From an uncultured Prevotella sp. (lineage in GTDB: Bacteria > Bacteroidota > Bacteroidia > Bacteroidales > Bacteroidaceae), in assembly GCA_900315635.1 (NCBI GenBank), contig OMZV01000006.1:1-64000 (forward strand): DNA of 64,000 nt, written 5' to 3'. The stretch's first letter is position 1, and the number at the start of each line of letters is the position of its first letter. Made by a program: the position numbers and the translations under genes. Under the pieces are notes generated by a model that saw only the letters and a list, made by a program, of their open reading frames with translations, made no database searches and was not told the origin of the DNA. Positions 17,486-26,218 of this stretch are shown here, in pieces.

Positions 17486-19255
17486 ATGTACATAGAAAAC
17501 ATCAATTCACCGGCAGACATGAAGGGTCTGTCCATTGACGAACTGAACGTCCTCGCCGACGAAGTGCGCAAGGGTATATTGAATCGTGTGAGCGAGCACG
17601 GAGGCCACGTAGGTCCTAACCTCGGAATTACTGAGGCTACAGTGGCTATGCACTATGTTTTTGACAGTCCTAAGGATAAGTTCATTTTCGACGTCAGCCA
17701 TCAGAGCTATCCTCACAAGATGCTCACCGGACGTAAGGACGGATTCCTCGACGCCACGAAGATGGACCACATCTCCGGCTACAGCTCTCCTCTGGAGTCA
17801 CCGGAATATGATAACTTTGAGGTGGGTCACACTTCTACTTCCATAGCTCTTGCAAGCGGCTTGATGAAGGCCCGCGACATTCAGCATCAGAAATACAATA
17901 TCGTTGTTGTCATCGGCGACGGCTCTCTGTCGGGCGGTGAGGCTTTCGAAGGTCTCGACACCGTATCGGAGATTGGCACCGGAATTATCATTGTTGTCAA
18001 TGATAACGAGATGTCGATAGCCGAGAACCACGGTGGTCTGTACCGCAACCTGAAGCTCCTGCGTGAGAGCAACGGCGAGGCTGAACTGAACTACTTCAAG
18101 ACTTTCGGCTTCGAGTACCACTATCTCGAGGATGGCAACGATGTAGGCAAGCTCGTTGAGCTGTTCAAGTCGGTTAAGGACACAAAGGTTCCTGTAGTCC
18201 TGCACATCCACACTGAGAAGGGGCACGGCTACAAGCCGGCTGTCGACGACAAGGAGACTTGGCACTGGAGCATGCCGTTCGACCTTAAGACTGGTAAACT
18301 TAAGGACTCAGATGCTCTCTCCGGAGAGGACATCAGCGATATGATGGGTGAGTACTTCCTCAATAAGATTAAGGAAGACCCGAAGACTGTTATCATCGCT
18401 GCAGCTACTCCTGTAAGTTTCGGTTTCAACAAGGAGCGTCGCCGCAAGGCTGGCAAGCACTATATCGATGTTGGTATTGCCGAGGAGGAAGGTGTCGCTA
18501 TCGCTTCCGGACTGGCTAAGGGTGGAGCTCATCCTGTATTCTCTACTTACGCTACATTCCTGCAGCGCACCTACGACCAGCTGGCTCAGGACCTCGCTGT
18601 CAACGGCAATCCGGCAGTTATCAATGTTGTGGGTGCCAGCGTTTATGGCATGAACGACTTCACACACATCTGCTTCTTCGATATTCCAATGATTTCTCAC
18701 ATTCCTAACCTTGTATATCTCGCACCTACAACATGGGAAGAGTGGAAGGCTATGGAAGACTGGGCTATCGCTCAGGAGAAGTATTCGGTAGCTATCCGTG
18801 TTCCGGCTTGGGAGGTTCGCCACGATACTGTCACCGAGTATGACACTGACTACAGCGACCTCAACAAGTTCAAGCTTGTGAAGAAGGGTCAGAAGGTGGC
18901 TGTCATTGCTGCCGGCGACTTCTATCAGAAGGGGCAGGCTCTGGTCGACAATCTCGACGCTAAGGAGAATATCCAGGCTACTCTCATCAACCCACGCTTC
19001 ATCTCAGGCATTGACGAGCAGATGCTGCACGACCTGCAGTTCTCTCATCAGATGGTTGTTACTCTTGAGGATGGCAGCCTTGACGGTGGATTCGGTGAGC
19101 GCATCGCCCGCTTCTATGGTCCGTCGCAGATGCAGGTTCTGAACTTCGGTGTTAAGAAGCAGCTCTATGACCGCTATGATGTCAACAAGCTCCTTGAGGA
19201 CAATAACCTCACCGACGACCAGATATTCACTGAGGTCAAGAAGCGGCTTATATAA
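17486..19255 (+). CDS. 1-deoxy-D-xylulose-5-phosphate synthase-like enzyme
   Basis: Thiamine-diphosphate enzyme of the transketolase superfamily, closest in layout to Dxs, which condenses pyruvate and glyceraldehyde 3-phosphate in the MEP isoprenoid pathway. The N-terminal domain has FDVSHQSYPHKMLTGR and the cofactor motif VIGDGSLSGGEAFE; the middle domain has DVGIAEEEGVAIASGLAKGG with the catalytic Glu; the C-terminal domain ends with VTLEDGSLDGGFGERIARFY. At 589 residues it is shorter than typical Dxs (about 620-640). The segment after the catalytic Glu reads ASVYGMNDFTHICFF, unlike the usual GxDGxTHxG. It may be a Dxs paralogue with a changed donor or acceptor. It is a single gene with its own promoter and terminator. 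Confidence 0.75.
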   Translation: MYIENINSPADMKGLSIDELNVLADEVRKGILNRVSEHGGHVGPNLGITEATVAMHYVFDSPKDKFIFDVSHQSYPHKMLTGRKDGFLDATKMDHISGYSSPLESPEYDNFEVGHTSTSIALASGLMKARDIQHQKYNIVVVIGDGSLSGGEAFEGLDTVSEIGTGIIIVVNDNEMSIAENHGGLYRNLKLLRESNGEAELNYFKTFGFEYHYLEDGNDVGKLVELFKSVKDTKVPVVLHIHTEKGHGYKPAVDDKETWHWSMPFDLKTGKLKDSDALSGEDISDMMGEYFLNKIKEDPKTVIIAAATPVSFGFNKERRRKAGKHYIDVGIAEEEGVAIASGLAKGGAHPVFSTYATFLQRTYDQLAQDLAVNGNPAVINVVGASVYGMNDFTHICFFDIPMISHIPNLVYLAPTTWEEWKAMEDWAIAQEKYSVAIRVPAWEVRHDTVTEYDTDYSDLNKFKLVKKGQKVAVIAAGDFYQKGQALVDNLDAKENIQATLINPRFISGIDEQMLHDLQFSHQMVVTLEDGSLDGGFGERIARFYGPSQMQVLNFGVKKQLYDRYDVNKLLEDNNLTDDQIFTEVKKRLI

Positions 19256-19280
19256 TTCATAAGCTCTTTATATAAACAAT

Positions 19281-19320
19281 AAGGGGTCGTGCCACAAGAC
19301 ACGACCCCTTATTGTTTTAT
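19281..19320 (+). terminator. Terminator after Dxs-like gene
   Basis: AAGGGGTCGTG and its complement CACGACCCCTT flank an 8-base loop, followed by ATTGTTTT. Confidence 0.85.
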
Positions 19321-19490
19321 GGAGTTTATAGCAAGTAATATATTATGGTATTATATTGTTTATCAGCACTTTATAAGTGTAGGGGCGTGGAAAACATCAG
19401 TTACTAAATACTGAGCATCGGTTTATTTTTTAAAATTGGTTCTTTTGGATGATTGTTGATATTCATTAAAATAATAGCAGGTGAGACAAT

Positions 19491-20066
19491 CTAATAAAGC
19501 AGGACCAGTCCTGCAATGGCAGCATAGCAAACCATTCTTATGGGGTTAACCTTAATCCACATTGTTCCAACGAATGTAGCGGCAAAGAGGAAAAGACTGA
19601 CGCAGAACTGCCACATATTTATGCTTGGAGCTGAGAAGTTGTCGCTATTACAAAGCAAGAGGGTAGCTGCGGCAAGCAATCCAACGACTGCCGGACGCAA
19701 TCCCTTGAATATTGACTTTACAGGACGGGTGTTCATATACTTCATGAACATCTTACTGATAAGAATCATTAGGATAAGTGACGGGAGAACAAGGGCGAAC
19801 GTAGCTATTGCGCTGCCAAGTACAGACATTGCCATCTCGTGTCCTGCATTATGGACGGCAACATAGCCGCAATAGGTTGCTGTGTTTATTCCCACAGGTC
19901 CCGGTGTCATTTGGCTTATGGCGACAATATTAGTGAATTCCGCCGTTGACAGCCAATGATGATGTACCACCGTCTCTGTCTGAATGAGTGACAGCATTCC
20001 GTAGCCTCCTCCGAATCCGAAGAGACCTATTATAAAGAATGTATAGAAGAGTTGCAAGAATATCAT
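19491..20066 (-). CDS. Chromate transporter family protein (half 2)
   Basis: A 191-residue membrane protein with about six hydrophobic segments. The CHR-family signature FGFGGGYGML is near the N-terminus and the family GPVGINTATYCGY stretch follows. Together with the preceding gene it forms a pair of short CHR proteins that act as one transporter; in other bacteria such pairs export chromate. The natural substrate in anaerobic gut or oral bacteria is not known. Its start overlaps the stop of the partner gene by 4 bases, which indicates coupled translation. Confidence 0.85.
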   Translation of the reverse strand: MIFLQLFYTFFIIGLFGFGGGYGMLSLIQTETVVHHHWLSTAEFTNIVAISQMTPGPVGINTATYCGYVAVHNAGHEMAMSVLGSAIATFALVLPSLILMILISKMFMKYMNTRPVKSIFKGLRPAVVGLLAAATLLLCNSDNFSAPSINMWQFCVSLFLFAATFVGTMWIKVNPIRMVCYAAIAGLVLLY

Positions 20067-20596
20067 TTTTCAATTCTCCCCCATAAGTAGCCACCAATAC
20101 CAGCCACGATGATAATCCAAATAGGGTTGACACCGCAGAGCCATATAAGCAGGGCTGAAATGATTGGAATCCAAGCGTTCTTCCAGTTTATTCCCGTCCG
20201 GCTAGCCATGTTGAATGTTGGTACGGCGATAAGGGCAACAACAGCGGGGCGGATTCCACGGAACATTGCTGCTATCCATGGGATGTCCATGAACTGATGG
20301 AAGAACATTGCAATGAGCAAAATAATAAGGAACGACGGCAGACATGCCCCAAGGCATGTTACTATCGCTCCTTTTGTCTTTCTAAGCTTATAACCGATAA
20401 AAATACTGATGTTGGCAGCAAACACGCCAGGGCATGTCTGAGCAACGGCAATTAGGTCTGTGAATAGTTTCTCGTCAATCCATTTCCGCTTCTGCACAAC
20501 CTCAGCTTCGATAATAGGTATCATGGCGTATCCACCACCAAGGGTGAATGCGCCAATCTTAAAGAAGGTTGTAAAAGCTTGTAAATATATATTCAT
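20063..20596 (-). CDS. Chromate transporter family protein (half 1)
   Basis: A 177-residue membrane protein; first of the two-gene CHR pair. The signature FTLGGGYAMIPIIEAEVV is near the N-terminus and TCPGVFAANISIFIGYKL matches the conserved second block. It starts 39 bp after the purL stop on the same strand, so it may be transcribed with purL. No metal-resistance genes lie nearby, so chromate specificity is an assumption taken from the family name. Confidence 0.85.
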   Translation of the reverse strand: MNIYLQAFTTFFKIGAFTLGGGYAMIPIIEAEVVQKRKWIDEKLFTDLIAVAQTCPGVFAANISIFIGYKLRKTKGAIVTCLGACLPSFLIILLIAMFFHQFMDIPWIAAMFRGIRPAVVALIAVPTFNMASRTGINWKNAWIPIISALLIWLCGVNPIWIIIVAGIGGYLWGRIEK

Positions 20597-20635
20597 GTTA
20601 TAGGGATTTAGAGAGGAGTTAACTCCCCTCTTAAA

Positions 20636-23600
20636 TTACCTCTGTGTCTGCTCAATCCACTTGCGGGCATTGACGAATGCCTCGATCCATGGTGTGACAT
20701 CATCGTGAATATGGTCGGCTGGATACCATGCCTGCTGCCAAGGGAAGATGGCACGCTCAAGGTGTGGCATCATTGCAAGGTGACGACCATCGTCAGAGCA
20801 GATACCTGCAACGTTATAGTCGGAACCATTAGGGTTGCCAGGATACTCGGCATAGTTGTATTTAGCGATGATGTTGTAGTGATCCTCTGGCTCAGGCAGA
20901 TAGAAGCGGCCTTCTCCGTGGGCTACCCACAGACCGAGCTTGTCGCCGGAGAGTGAACCGAACATAACACTGTTGTTCTTTGGAATGGTAACGCCAAGGA
21001 ACTCCGACTCGAACTTGCGGCTAACATTATGAGTCAGGTGAGAACGATGCTTGTGGTTCGGGTTGATGAGGTTCAACTCTACCATCAGCTGGCAACCATT
21101 ACAGATACCAAGACTCAGGGTGTCCTCACGGCTGTAGAACTTCTCCAGTGCTTCCTTAGCCTTAGGGTTGTAAAGGAATGCTCCTGCCCAACCCTTTGCT
21201 GAACCGAGTACATCGGAGTTAGAGAATCCACCGCAGAAGACTATCATGTTGATGTCCTCAAGAGTCTCACGACCACTGATAAGGTCGGTCATCATAACGT
21301 CCTTAACATCGAATCCGGCAAGATAGAGGCTGTAAGCCATCTCACGCTCACCGTTTGTTCCCTTCTCACGGATGATGGCTGCCTTAATGCCTGATGGCTT
21401 GCGGCGGTCGGGGCTGATGCCATAACTCTTGAATGAGCCCTTGAATGAAGAGTGGAACTTCATTTCGATTGGCTGCTTCTTGTAGTTCAGATAGCGCTTG
21501 CGTGCCATTCCGTTGAAGCTCTGCTTCTCATCGAGGAGATATGAAGTCTTGTACCAAACATCACGCAGTGCGTCAATATCGAATGTGTGCTCATAGCCAT
21601 AGTTGACAAGCTGAATCTCACGGCTGTTAGGAACAGGATAGCCAATCTTTGCGAAGCCTACACCTGCATCGTCGAGGAATGCCTTCAACTCGTCCTTATG
21701 GTCGTCGCTAACCTGAATGACAACACCAGGATTCTCAGCAAAGAGAGTCTTGATAATGTCAGTCGACTCAAGGTCGTGGAGGTTGATGTGCATACCGCCC
21801 TTTGTATTGGCGAAGCACATCTCGAGCAGTGTGGTGATAAGTCCACCGGCACTGATGTCGTGGCCAGCCATAATCCAACCACGGTTGACAAGTTCCTGAA
21901 TAGCGTTGAAGCACTCAACGAAGTAGTCAGGGTTCTTGACCGTTGGAACATCGTCGCCAACCTTGTTGAGGCTCTGAGCAAATGCCGAACCACCAAGACG
22001 CAGGCTGTCGAAGCTGAAGTCGATATGATAAAGTGATGAATTCTTATCGTTTACGAGAACAGGGGAAACGACTTTGCGGATGTCGCTGACCTCACCGCCT
22101 GATGTAACGATGACCGTTCCCGGAGAGATAATCTTCTCGCCGTTAGGATACTGCTGGCTCAGCGATAGTGAGTCCTTACCGGTTGGAACGTTCACGCCAA
22201 TGGCAATACAGAAGTCGGACAGAGCCTTTACGGCTGTGTACAGACGGGCATCCTCACCTTTCTGACTGCGGCATGGCCACATCCAATTGGCTGAGAGTGA
22301 CAGACTCTTCATTCCGTCGGCAAGCGGAGCCCATACAATATTTGTCAGTGACTCGGCAACCGACATGACAGAACCTGCTGCCGGATTAGCCAGTCCAACC
22401 TGTGGAGCATGACCAAGGGCTGTAGCGATACCAGCCTTACCACGATAGTCGAGGGCAACAACACCGCAATCGCTCAGTGGCAACTGAATCTGTCCCTGGC
22501 ACTGCTGGCGTGCAACCTTACCGGTGACTGAACGGTCAACCTTGTTGGTCAACCAATCCTTACAAGCCACTGCCTCGAGCTGTAATACATTATTTAAATA
22601 CTCGTCGAGCTTTGATGCATCATATTCTACATTCTTATAATGGCGCTCAACGGTCTCATCCTTCATGACAGTCTTTGGAGTGTGACCGAACATCTGAGCA
22701 ACGTCAAGGTCGAAAGGCTTCTTGCCATCGCCCTGAACAAATGAGAAGTGGGCATCGCCTGTGGTCTCACCGACAACATACAACGGAGCACGCTCACGGT
22801 CGGCAATCTTCTTAACACGGTCGATATACTTCTCGTCGAGAAGCAATCCCATGCGCTCCTGCGACTCGTTGGCAATAATCTCCTTAGCGCTCAGAGTCTT
22901 GTCGCCGATAGGAAGCTTGGTCATATCGATCTCGCCACCACACTCGCCAACAAGCTCAGACAGACAGTTCAGGTGTCCGGCAGAACCATGGTCATGGATA
23001 GAAACAACCGGGTTGTTGTCTTCCTCAGTCAACGCACGGACAAGATTGTAAGCACGCTTCTGCATCTCAGGGTTGGCACGCTGAACGGCGTTAAGCTCAA
23101 TGCCGTTGCTGTAGCGACCGGTATCAACTGATGATACAGAACCACCACCAAGACCGATGCGATAGTTGTCGCCACCTACAACGACAACCTTGTTGCCCTT
23201 CTGCGGTTCCTTCTTCAGGCAGTCGCGCTTTGTTCCGTAACCGACACCGCCTGCAAGCATGATAACCTTATCGTAAGCATACTTCTCTCCATTCTCCTGA
23301 TGCTCGAAGGTGAGCAGAGAACCGGTGATAAGAGGCTGACCGAACTTGTTACCGAAGTCACTTGCCCCGTTAGATGCCTTGATGAGAATCTGCTCCGGAG
23401 TCTGATACAACCATTTGCGAACCGGCAAAATGTCCTCCCATGGACGACCGCCGTCAAGACGTGGATAAGCAGTCATGTAGACAGCTGTTCCAGCTATAGG
23501 CCATGAGCCGGTACCACCGCCCATACGGTCACGGATCTCACCGCCGGTACCGGTAGCAGCTCCGTTGAACGGCTCAACGGTTGTTGGGAAGTTGTGTGTC

Positions 23601-24340
23601 TCGGCTTTCAGAGAGATAACGCTCTCGATGTCCTTCACACGGAAGTAATCGGATGTGCTCTGGTCAGCCGGGGCAAACTGCTCAATGATAGGTCCCTGGG
23701 CGAAAGCAACGTTATCAGCATAAGCCGACAGAATCTTATTTGGGTGTTCCTTGGTGGTCTTCTTGATAAGGTTGAAGAGCGATGACTCCATCTCCTTACC
23801 ATCAATGATGAACTTTCCACCGAATATCTTGTGACGGCAGTGCTCAGAGTTAATCTGTGCGAAGCCGAATATCTCAGAGTCGGTCAGTGGGCGACCGTTC
23901 TCCTTCTCAATCTTATGGAGATAGGCGATCTCGTCCTCTGAGAGTGCAAGACCCTCTTCCTCGTTATACTTCTCGATGTCGTCGACATGCTTTATCGGCT
24001 CCGGCTGATGGTCGACGGTGAAGATTGTCTGGTCGAGACCGTCGTACATACGCTGTAGCATCGGGTCGTGTTCGGCATCCTTGCTGTCGACGGGGAAGTA
24101 TTCCTCAATACGGCTGATGCCTTTCAGTCCCATGTTCTGTGTAATCTCCACGGCGTTAGTACTCCAAGGGGTAATCATTTCGCGGCGCGGACCAACGAAA
24201 TATCCGTCGAGTTTTTCATCCGGCAGACATGTTGCATCACCATAGAGCCAGCTGAGCTCACTGATCTCGTCGTCTGAGAGTTTGTGGTCAACCTCTGTGG
24301 CGATCACGCTCTTTGACTGTGTTTTGAAGAAAAGAATCAT
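20636..24340 (-). CDS. purL: Phosphoribosylformylglycinamidine synthase
   Basis: Single-chain FGAR amidotransferase (1234 residues) of purine synthesis; it turns FGAR, ATP and glutamine into FGAM. The layout is the large type: an N-terminal domain, a linker with INSEHCRHKIFGGKFIIDG, two AIRS-like halves (KAETHNFPTTVEPFNGAATG in the first, GKAGIATALGHAPQVGLANP in the second) and a C-terminal glutaminase with catalytic Cys in LGICNGCQLMVEL. Later family motifs include VAHGEGRFYLPE and the final MPHLERAIFPWQ. The toxin gene stops 26 bp upstream on the same strand. Cytoplasmic housekeeping enzyme. Confidence 0.96.
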   Translation of the reverse strand: MILFFKTQSKSVIATEVDHKLSDDEISELSWLYGDATCLPDEKLDGYFVGPRREMITPWSTNAVEITQNMGLKGISRIEEYFPVDSKDAEHDPMLQRMYDGLDQTIFTVDHQPEPIKHVDDIEKYNEEEGLALSEDEIAYLHKIEKENGRPLTDSEIFGFAQINSEHCRHKIFGGKFIIDGKEMESSLFNLIKKTTKEHPNKILSAYADNVAFAQGPIIEQFAPADQSTSDYFRVKDIESVISLKAETHNFPTTVEPFNGAATGTGGEIRDRMGGGTGSWPIAGTAVYMTAYPRLDGGRPWEDILPVRKWLYQTPEQILIKASNGASDFGNKFGQPLITGSLLTFEHQENGEKYAYDKVIMLAGGVGYGTKRDCLKKEPQKGNKVVVVGGDNYRIGLGGGSVSSVDTGRYSNGIELNAVQRANPEMQKRAYNLVRALTEEDNNPVVSIHDHGSAGHLNCLSELVGECGGEIDMTKLPIGDKTLSAKEIIANESQERMGLLLDEKYIDRVKKIADRERAPLYVVGETTGDAHFSFVQGDGKKPFDLDVAQMFGHTPKTVMKDETVERHYKNVEYDASKLDEYLNNVLQLEAVACKDWLTNKVDRSVTGKVARQQCQGQIQLPLSDCGVVALDYRGKAGIATALGHAPQVGLANPAAGSVMSVAESLTNIVWAPLADGMKSLSLSANWMWPCRSQKGEDARLYTAVKALSDFCIAIGVNVPTGKDSLSLSQQYPNGEKIISPGTVIVTSGGEVSDIRKVVSPVLVNDKNSSLYHIDFSFDSLRLGGSAFAQSLNKVGDDVPTVKNPDYFVECFNAIQELVNRGWIMAGHDISAGGLITTLLEMCFANTKGGMHINLHDLESTDIIKTLFAENPGVVIQVSDDHKDELKAFLDDAGVGFAKIGYPVPNSREIQLVNYGYEHTFDIDALRDVWYKTSYLLDEKQSFNGMARKRYLNYKKQPIEMKFHSSFKGSFKSYGISPDRRKPSGIKAAIIREKGTNGEREMAYSLYLAGFDVKDVMMTDLISGRETLEDINMIVFCGGFSNSDVLGSAKGWAGAFLYNPKAKEALEKFYSREDTLSLGICNGCQLMVELNLINPNHKHRSHLTHNVSRKFESEFLGVTIPKNNSVMFGSLSGDKLGLWVAHGEGRFYLPEPEDHYNIIAKYNYAEYPGNPNGSDYNVAGICSDDGRHLAMMPHLERAIFPWQQAWYPADHIHDDVTPWIEAFVNARKWIEQTQR

Positions 24341-24366
24341 TGCTTTTATATTTAATAGGTGCTTAA

Positions 24367-24777
24367 TTATCTTTTTATCCAGTTTTCTAATTTAATACCA
24401 TTGATATTCCTGAAATCCTTGATGTTTTCTGTAACTAATATCATATTATAATGAACAGCAGTACATCCAATAAGCAAATCAAGATTGTCGTCCGCCGGAG
24501 TTCCCGCCAACCGTAGTCGTGTCTTTTCTTCGGCAAACAAATCCAGGGTATCAATGATAGGGATTATCTCTATCTGAGCCAGAAAGTCATCCAAAGCTTT
24601 CTTACTATTACGATATGACGTTCGGCTTCCCAACTCAGCTTCGTACTTCAATTCGGCAACTGTTATTTCGGAAATACAGCAGTTATTCCATCCTTTAGAA
24701 TTTATTTTCTTATCAACATTATATTTCCCCCTAAGCAGAAATACACAAATGTTTGTGTCTAAAAGATATTTAGCCAT
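24367..24777 (-). CDS. PIN-domain toxin (VapC-like RNase)
   Basis: A 136-residue PIN-domain protein; VapC toxins of this type cleave RNA. The first acidic residue is in KYLLDTNICVFLLRG at the N-terminus, with a later ISEITVAELKYEAE (Glu) and the C-terminal acids in PADDNLDLLIGCTAV and ILVTENIKDFRNI, the expected PIN pattern. The ATG at 24777 is preferred over the upstream TTG (24783). It begins 2 bases after the stop of the small gene upstream, the usual toxin-antitoxin arrangement. purL follows after 26 bp. Confidence 0.88.
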   Translation of the reverse strand: MAKYLLDTNICVFLLRGKYNVDKKINSKGWNNCCISEITVAELKYEAELGSRTSYRNSKKALDDFLAQIEIIPIIDTLDLFAEEKTRLRLAGTPADDNLDLLIGCTAVHYNMILVTENIKDFRNINGIKLENWIKR

Positions 24778-24779
24778 AA

Positions 24780-25028
24780 TCAAAATGCCTCTATATCATT
24801 CTTGAACTTACGGGATTCTTTTATTTCGTTTACCATCTCGTCAGCATCCATTGGAAAGTCAGCATCTTTCCATGTGCCATAAAACTGCGACGCGTCAATT
24901 TCTTTAGCCTTCTTGTTGCGGCTCAACAAAGAGTTGGTGAACTTAGCAATAAGTTCTAACTTCATGTCAGAACTCAGAAACTTTAATATAGACCAATAGT
25001 TATTGGTCGTGTTTAAAGAAATCTCCAT
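24780..25028 (-). CDS. Putative antitoxin partner of the PIN toxin
   Basis: An 82-residue protein starting MEISLNTTNNYWSILKFLSS. The frame is open further upstream, but the ATG at 25028 lies 25 bp behind a full promoter, so the longer form would not be made from it. The C-terminal part (EMVNEIKESRKFKNDIEAF) is charged, as in antitoxins that block a PIN active site, while the N-terminal part may bind DNA. The sequence family is not recognised; the role follows from size and tight coupling to the toxin gene. Confidence 0.75.
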   Translation of the reverse strand: MEISLNTTNNYWSILKFLSSDMKLELIAKFTNSLLSRNKKAKEIDASQFYGTWKDADFPMDADEMVNEIKESRKFKNDIEAF

Positions 25029-25052
25029 GATGTACAACGTTGTATTCCTTTG

Positions 25053-25083
25053 CAAAGGTAATGTAAACGATTGGAAAAACAAA
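25053..25083 (-). promoter_or_regulatory. Promoter of the toxin-antitoxin operon
   Basis: On the minus strand TTTG (25083-25080), 19 bp, TACCTTTG (25060-25053): exact Bacteroidetes consensus and spacing, just before the antitoxin start. Confidence 0.8.
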
Positions 25084-25120
25084 GGAAACAAACAAAAAAA
25101 TAATAATTTAAAGGAAAACC

Positions 25121-25170
25121 GAAACAAAAAACCCATGCGATATAATGAACGAATCAATAATCGCATGGGC
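25121..25170 (-). terminator. Terminator after OmpA-like lipoprotein gene
   Basis: On the minus strand GCCCATGCGAT forms a stem with ATCGCATGGG around an 18-base loop, followed by TTTTTTGTTT. Confidence 0.85.
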
Positions 25171-25193
25171 TTTTATATTTTTCTATTTACTCT

Positions 25194-26051
25194 TTACTGC
25201 TTGTCAGACTCAGGAGCCTTGTCAATGAGGTCCATGAACTGGTCGAGCTTAGGAGTGATGATAATCTGGGTGCGGCGGTTGCGCTGCTTGTGAACCTCAG
25301 TGTCGTTGGCAACGAGAGGATTGTACTCACCACGACCACCGGCAGTCATACGCTTCGGGTTAACACCGAAATTATCCTGCAAGTACTGGACAACACTCGA
25401 TGCACGGAGAGCAGAGAGGTCCCAGTTGTTACGGATATTCTTCATTGACGGAGCACTATGGTTGACAGGAACATCATCAGTGTTACCCTCAACGAGAACC
25501 TCATAGTCCTTGTAGTCGTTGATAATCTTAGCAATCTTGCTCAGAGTCTCCTTGGCGCGGTCGTTGACCTCATAGCTACCCGACTTGAACAGCATGTTGT
25601 CGGCAAGTGAGATATAGACGACACCCTTCAGCACCTGAACGTTAACCTCCTTCATCTCGTCCTGCGACAGAGAGCGGGTCAAGTTGTTGGTCAGCACGAG
25701 GTTCAGAGAGTCGCTCTTGCTCTTCACCTCCACCAGGTGGCGGATGTACTGGTTCGACTCATTGATCTGGTCGACGAGCTTCTCAATGTTCACATTACTT
25801 GAGCCAGCGTTTGACAGACTCTTGTCAAGGCTCGACTGCAATGCATCGGCGTGGCTCTTTGCAGCGGCAAGCTGCTCCTCAAGACTCTTGATGCGCTCAT
25901 TGTTGGCAGCAATAGTTGTCTTGGCGTCATTATAGTCAGTGGTGAGCTTAGTGTTCTCATCCTGGCAAGCTTTCAAAGCCTTGTTACTTGCACATCCGGT
26001 CATGAGCAGAGCTCCTGCCATCAGTGTTACTACTAACAGATTCTTCTTCAT
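25194..26051 (-). CDS. OmpA-family peptidoglycan-binding lipoprotein
   Basis: A 285-residue lipoprotein. The signal peptide ends in LLMTGC, with the lipidated Cys at residue 20. A long coiled coil (about 25-130, rich in Lys/Glu/Ala) is followed by an OmpA C-terminal domain (about 145-280): VYISLADNMLFKSGSYEV, VEGNTDDVPVN, NWDLSALRASSVVQYLQ and the binding-site arginines in KQRNRRTQIII. It should anchor in a membrane and hold the cell wall through diaminopimelate. It is a single gene with a -7 box at 26126-26133 and its own terminator. Confidence 0.92.
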   Translation of the reverse strand: MKKNLLVVTLMAGALLMTGCASNKALKACQDENTKLTTDYNDAKTTIAANNERIKSLEEQLAAAKSHADALQSSLDKSLSNAGSSNVNIEKLVDQINESNQYIRHLVEVKSKSDSLNLVLTNNLTRSLSQDEMKEVNVQVLKGVVYISLADNMLFKSGSYEVNDRAKETLSKIAKIINDYKDYEVLVEGNTDDVPVNHSAPSMKNIRNNWDLSALRASSVVQYLQDNFGVNPKRMTAGGRGEYNPLVANDTEVHKQRNRRTQIIITPKLDQFMDLIDKAPESDKQ

Positions 26052-26125
26052 AACTTATTTTCTTTTCAGGGTTTTCATTAAAAGTTAATAACACTCAAAG
26101 TGGAAAAATCGAACATTCCACGCTG

Positions 26126-26133
26126 CAAAGTTA
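26126..26133 (-). promoter_or_regulatory. -7 box of OmpA-like gene promoter
   Basis: The minus strand reads TAACTTTG, matching TAnnTTTG, 75 bp before the start codon. No convincing -33 box is seen. Confidence 0.45.
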
Positions 26134-26218
26134 TCACTTTGATTGAGAATCTGCATGATTCTGTGATATTTTTATGTAGTTTTAACACAAAAACATGCAA
26201 ATCCTCACCACTTACATA

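Noticed and set aside
24783..25166. Longer antitoxin start giving 128 residues
   Set aside because: The upstream part lies across the promoter boxes at 25053-25083, so the ATG at 25028 is preferred.
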